Shown: positions 61,182-64,000 of the stretch, in pieces
Position numbering within the stretch: the stretch's first letter is position 1
How the letters are laid out: every line of letters begins with the position of its first letter
From: a virus
IMG/VR virus record: IMGVR_UViG_3300043411_001314
Location: 53,503-117,502 of that record
Strand: one strand, 5' to 3'
DNA: 64,000 bases
Notes under the pieces: model-generated
What the model saw: only the letters and a program-made list of their open reading frames with translations
Database searches by the model: none
What the model was told of the DNA's origin: nothing
Made by a program: the position numbers and the translations under genes

Positions 61182-61589
61182 CTACAGGTCGTTCTTGCTG
61201 AGGATGCGGGGGCCGGAGGACGACGCACCACGGATGCAGCCGTCGATGTTGTACGTCGACGGCCCCATCTCGGTGAACCGCACCTGCAGGACCTTCTCGC
61301 CGTAGCCGTCGATGGTGACCTTGCCGGAGCCGCGGACTCGCCGCTGCCCCTTCTCCGTCACGTCCAGCTTCAGCGGGATGGTGACCCCACCGACCGAGAC
61401 GGCCTTCGGGAGCTCCGAGATGACCTCGGAGCTCACGTTCACGCCGTACTTGTTGTAGTACCGCGTGCCGTCGGCCTTCCGGTTGGTGATGCCCCAGTAG
61501 GTGTTGCCGTTGCGAGCCGTCAGCTGACGGAGCGGAAGGACGTCACCCGTGTTGGTCGTCACCTCGATGACCTCGGTGTTGTTGCTCAT
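61182..61589 (-). CDS. unrecognised protein (135 aa)
   Basis: MSNNTEVIEVTTNTGDVLPL, TYWGITNRKADGTRYYNKYG and a strand-rich middle (LKLDVTEKGQRRVRGSGKVT). RBS GGAG. It is the promoter-proximal gene of the leftward operon, so it is likely expressed early. Possibly a nucleic-acid-binding beta protein; not proven. Confidence 0.7.
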   Translation of the reverse strand: MSNNTEVIEVTTNTGDVLPLRQLTARNGNTYWGITNRKADGTRYYNKYGVNVSSEVISELPKAVSVGGVTIPLKLDVTEKGQRRVRGSGKVTIDGYGEKVLQVRFTEMGPSTYNIDGCIRGASSSGPRILSKNDL

Positions 61590-61693
61590 TGGACTGCTCC
61601 TTTTGGCACCTCCAGGGGCCCTGTATTGGGCCTGGTGGCTGGTGATGCCCCAGAGCGGTCGGGACCGTTCGTGAAGTCCGGGTGGCTTGCCAT
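61586..61693 (-). CDS. possible leader peptide gene (35 codons)
   Basis: ATG 61693 preceded by GGAG at a distance of 8; its TGA overlaps the ATG of the 61182-61589 gene (ATGA). MASHPDFTNGPDRSGASPAT ... VPKGAVQ is Pro/Gly rich. Coupling supports it, composition does not. Confidence 0.35.
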   Translation of the reverse strand: MASHPDFTNGPDRSGASPATRPNTGPLEVPKGAVQ

Positions 61694-61736
61694 CTGACCG
61701 ACTCCGCCCCTTCCAAGCCCGGGTAGGTTCTCTTCC

Positions 61737-62232
61737 CTAAGCGAGGGGGTGCGTGAGCCAAGGGGTCGGCAAGCGGCCCTTTCTCCACTCCTGGTACTTC
61801 ACACTTCCCGTCTCCTCCCGATGTCTCCAAGGTTTCCCGATGCCAGGGGTGGCAGCTGAAGGTAAGGACCCTTCGTCAACTTGCCCCGTAGGGCGCGTAA
61901 ACACACTGCCCCTGACGCCTCGACCCATTCCGAGCCGGGTTGGTAGGTAGTTTCGTACCAGGTCGATTGCTCGGCCCCAGGTAGCTTCCGGGTTAGCTCT
62001 CAAGCAATCTTTCGGATCGGCGTAGTGTCCTCGCCGTCCTCAAACCCTGCGATGATCGAGACCTCAGGTATGGCACACCTGTTCTCCTCGAGGTGCCCGG
62101 TGTCCGTTGCCGGAGATGGGTTGACCTCAAAGCGGGTGGATCTCGCTTCGCACGACCGGGCTTGTCTCTGCCTCGGTGTAAAGGGGATTCGCCCTTGCCT
62201 GGCACGGACCCAGGTTTAGGGCTAGCTGGTCT
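61737..62232 (-). pseudogene. weakly coding, frame-broken region
   Basis: About 500 bases with lower GC than the surroundings and no start-to-stop gene. On the minus strand protein-like text appears successively in different frames: ARANPLYTEAETSPVVRSEI (to 62127), FEVNPSPATDTGHLEENRCA then IPEVSIIAGFEDGEDTTPIR (to 62000), and NPEATWGRAIDLVRNYLPTR (to 61737). This could be a decayed gene with two frameshifts or an untranslated control region. Confidence 0.3.
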
Positions 62233-62422
62233 CTTGCTACCGCTCGACGTCGAGCGTCGAACGGACCAGCACGGCACCGGCACCACTCGACGTCGAGCGT
62301 CGAGCGGCTGGCACCGGCACCGGAGCCGCCGGAGCGGCACCGGCACCAGCACCAGCCAGCAACCACACAATCCGGCAAGCGAGCGACCGGCTCGACCGTG
62401 CCGTAACAATCGGGACCCGATC

Positions 62423-62490
62423 CACCATGAAACACCATGAAAGTTTGTGAGTTTCGTAATGGTTTCGTAACGTAAACGTGAGGTTTCGTC
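62423..62490 (+). repeat. AT-richer direct repeats before the right-end gene
   Basis: CACCATGAAA twice in tandem (62423-62442), then GTTTCGTAA at 62451-62459 and 62462-62470 (11 bp apart) and GTTTCGTC at 62483. This is the most AT-rich spot of the right end and lies 60-130 bases upstream of the plus-strand gene. A TAGAGT box follows at about 62503, a possible -10. Could be operator, iteron or origin. Confidence 0.5.
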
Positions 62491-62549
62491 ACAGTTCGCG
62501 GACTAGAGTGGCGCTTGCAAGTCACCCACCAGCCAGGAAGGCACCAGCC

Positions 62550-63932
62550 ATGACAACCACCAGCACCAGGACCACCAGCAAGCGAGGCTCCGGCAAGGCT
62601 CGACCGGAGCGGCTCCGGCTCGACGTCGAGCCGGTGCCGGAGCACTGGCCAGCCGCCAGCAAGTCGAGCACCCTCGGGGAGCACGTCGCTTGGGTGCCGA
62701 GCACTGGCCAGCGCTGGCACGGCACCGACTCGACGACCCCGGACGGCGCGGCCATCGTCGGGTGTCACTTGCCGTGGCCACTGGACATGACGGGGAGCAA
62801 GCGAGTCTCGACGGCACTGGCTCGGAAGTTCGTCGGTGTCCTCTCGACGGACGTCCGACCGGAGCGACTGGAACAACTCGGCACACTGGCTCAATGGCAG
62901 CTTGCCGGAATCGGTGCCGTCACCGTGATCCGAGCACGTCGAGCCGGAGCGAGCGACCAGGACATCGCGCTTGCCGTGGCGAAGGCATGGCCAGAGGTGG
63001 CGCGAGCGCTCACCACGGCGCGCCAGCGCTCGGATGCTCGGAAGAACACAACGGCACGCGGCGAGCGCGGTCGAGCGGCTCGCGCCGTCGTGACGGCGAC
63101 CGCTTGCCGGTGCCGTCCCGACTCGGACGGCACCGTCCGGCGGCACCGTTGCATCCTGGCCATGCTCCGGCGCCCACTGGCCAGCACGTCGACCGCTCGA
63201 CGCTCGACCGCTCCGGTCGCCATCGTGCCGGTCGAGCACCGGAGCCAGTGGCAAGCGCTCCGGCTCGACGTCGAGCGGCTCCGGCTCGACGTCGAGTCGG
63301 CACGGTCGAGCGTCGAGCGCTGGCACGGTCGAGCCGGAGCGGCTCGCTCGCTGCTGGTCGACGTCGAGCACCAGGACTCGACCGCTCCGGCTGGCACGGT
63401 CGAGCACGTCGAGCGGCTCCGGCTCGACGTCGAGCGGCTCCGGCTCGACGTGCTCGCGACGGACCAGGACGTCGAGCGGCTCCGGCAAGCGGTCGAGTCG
63501 AGCGAGCCGGTCGAGCGCTCGACGTCGACGCTCCGGCTCGACTCGCTCGACTCGCTCGACTCGCTCGACGTCGAGCGTCGAGCGGTCGACGTCGAGCGGC
63601 TCCGGCTCGACGGCATCCGGCTCCGCTACCGGAGCAAGCGGCTCGGCAAGCTTGCCGACTCGCTCGACGTCGAGCGGCTCCGGCTCGCTGGCACGGTCGA
63701 GCCGGAGCGGCTGGCTCCGGTCGACGTCGAGCACCAGGACGTCGAGCGGCTCCGGCTCGACGTGCTGGCCAGTGAGCGAGCCGAGCGGCTGGCTCGGCTC
63801 CGGCTCGGCTCGCTGGCCGGTCGCTCCGGTGCTCGACGTCGAGCGCTCGACGCTCGACGTCGAGCGCTCCGGCTCGACGTGCTGGCCAGCGGCTCCGGCA
63901 CCGGCTCGACCGTGCTCGACTCGCTCGACTGA
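62550..63932 (+). CDS. right-end protein with LRLDVER repeats (460 aa)
   Basis: ATG 62550 with GGAAGG eight bases upstream. Residues 1-30 are Thr/Ser/Arg-rich; residues ~90-180 look like a normal helical domain (STALARKFVGVLSTDVRPER; GASDQDIALAVAKAWPEVAR, an HTH-like helix pair). From ~residue 225 to the end the chain is mostly heptad-like LRLDVER / LDVEHQD units, which would form a charged coiled coil. Because CTCGACGTCGAG is its own reverse complement, the minus strand is open too, with PEPLDVE repeats; the plus frame is preferred for its ribosome-binding site, normal central domain and matching terminator. Confidence 0.65.
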   Translation: MTTTSTRTTSKRGSGKARPERLRLDVEPVPEHWPAASKSSTLGEHVAWVPSTGQRWHGTDSTTPDGAAIVGCHLPWPLDMTGSKRVSTALARKFVGVLSTDVRPERLEQLGTLAQWQLAGIGAVTVIRARRAGASDQDIALAVAKAWPEVARALTTARQRSDARKNTTARGERGRAARAVVTATACRCRPDSDGTVRRHRCILAMLRRPLASTSTARRSTAPVAIVPVEHRSQWQALRLDVERLRLDVESARSSVERWHGRAGAARSLLVDVEHQDSTAPAGTVEHVERLRLDVERLRLDVLATDQDVERLRQAVESSEPVERSTSTLRLDSLDSLDSLDVERRAVDVERLRLDGIRLRYRSKRLGKLADSLDVERLRLAGTVEPERLAPVDVEHQDVERLRLDVLASERAERLARLRLGSLAGRSGARRRALDARRRALRLDVLASGSGTGSTVLDSLD

Positions 63933-63956
63933 CTCGACTCGACGTCGAGCCGGAGC

Positions 63957-63987
63957 GGCCCCCGGGGGTTTCCCCCGGGGGCCTTTT
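63957..63987 (+). terminator. strong rho-independent terminator
   Basis: Twelve-bp perfect stem GGCCCCCGGGGG / CCCCCGGGGGCC, loop TTT, followed by TTTT. Ends the right-end gene's transcription 25 bases after its stop. Confidence 0.9.
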
Positions 63988-64000
63988 CCGGTCTAGTTTG

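Larger units (their letters stand above)
62243..63949. repeat. DNA built from a small vocabulary, eleven copies of CTCGACGTCGAG
   Basis: From about 62.24 kb to the terminator the sequence is dominated by the words CGGCTC, CTCGAC, GTCGAG, GGCACC and GCTGGC. CTCGACGTCGAG occurs eleven times (first at 62243-62254 and 62286-62297 in non-coding DNA, last near 63938) and GTCGACGTCGAG three more times. AA, TT and TA steps are nearly absent in the last 800 bases. Confidence 0.85.

Noticed and set aside
62423-62490. CRISPR-like or insertion-sequence end
   Set aside because: Repeats of 9-10 bp are too short, there is no transposase and no inverted terminal repeat.
62127-63734. Long minus-strand open frame (535 codons) opposite the right-end gene
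   Set aside because: It stays open because CTCGACGTCGAG is self-complementary and gives PEPLDVE repeats. It lacks a good ribosome-binding site and runs through the plus-strand promoter and repeats.
1-64000. Integrase, portal, terminase, DNA polymerase or transposase genes
   Set aside because: Looked for in all frames; none with recognisable motifs apart from the portal-like fragment at 30751-31119. They must lie outside the window or be absent.

Overview
The window is part of a long-tailed, high-GC double-stranded DNA phage (siphovirus) of an actinobacterium. Points for this are strong G/C bias at third codon positions, many GTG starts and some TTG starts, a mycobacteriophage-like capsid/tail/tape-measure order, an Rpf-like muralytic lipoprotein, a phage Ku protein, a GP88-family protein and several promoters that appear to give leaderless mRNAs. 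Terminase, an intact portal, DNA polymerase, primase, helicase and integrase are not present, so both genome ends lie outside the window.

Layout. (1) 1-19.4 kb, plus strand: late genes. The end of the major capsid gene is followed by a terminator, six head-completion and connector genes, a promoter with tRNA-Pro and tRNA-Trp, the major tail protein and its terminator, tail assembly chaperones with a programmed -1 frameshift, a 1819-residue tape measure, baseplate and tail-tip proteins (a tandem paralogous pair, a glycine-rich tip protein), then a lysis-side cluster: HELAH metallopeptidase, membrane-anchored ParB-like protein and Rpf-like lipoprotein. Two tRNA-Ser genes end this arm. (2) 19.6-61.7 kb, minus strand: a very long, tightly packed early region in which most genes overlap by 4 bp (ATGA or GTGA). 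From its distal end it holds an RNA-repair block (polynucleotide kinase-phosphatase, T4 Rnl1-like RNA ligase, HTH-RlaP nucleotidyltransferase), a mini SPFH protein, tRNA-Arg and tRNA-Gln, an XRE regulator, an ATP-dependent DNA ligase, a RuvB-like ATPase, a VWA protein, a GP88-family protein, a MoxR AAA+ ATPase, Ku, a DnaN-like sliding clamp, tRNA-Thr, a DUF2786 protein, a metallophosphoesterase, two membrane microproteins, a lipoprotein and several dozen small unrecognised genes. (3) 60.8-62.5 kb: a divergent control region with five TATCGTT repeats, a weakly coding or decayed stretch and a second group of direct repeats. (4) 62.55-63.93 kb, plus strand: one 460-codon gene in DNA built from a tiny vocabulary of words, including eleven copies of the palindrome CTCGACGTCGAG, closed by a strong terminator.

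A 1-kb plus-strand island (about 30.72-31.76 kb) interrupts the minus-strand block. It carries a portal-like C-terminal fragment, one short intact gene and a broken sulfotransferase-like gene, and it truncates a minus-strand gene at its right edge. It is either an insertion or an assembly chimera.

How the parts may work together (inference): Ku plus the DNA ligase could join genome ends; kinase-phosphatase, RNA ligase and RlaP could heal RNAs, probably tRNAs, cut by host defences, which fits with the seven phage tRNA genes; MoxR and the VWA protein probably form a chaperone pair. The remaining small acidic, zinc-ribbon or membrane proteins look like host-takeover and anti-defence accessory genes without assignable function.
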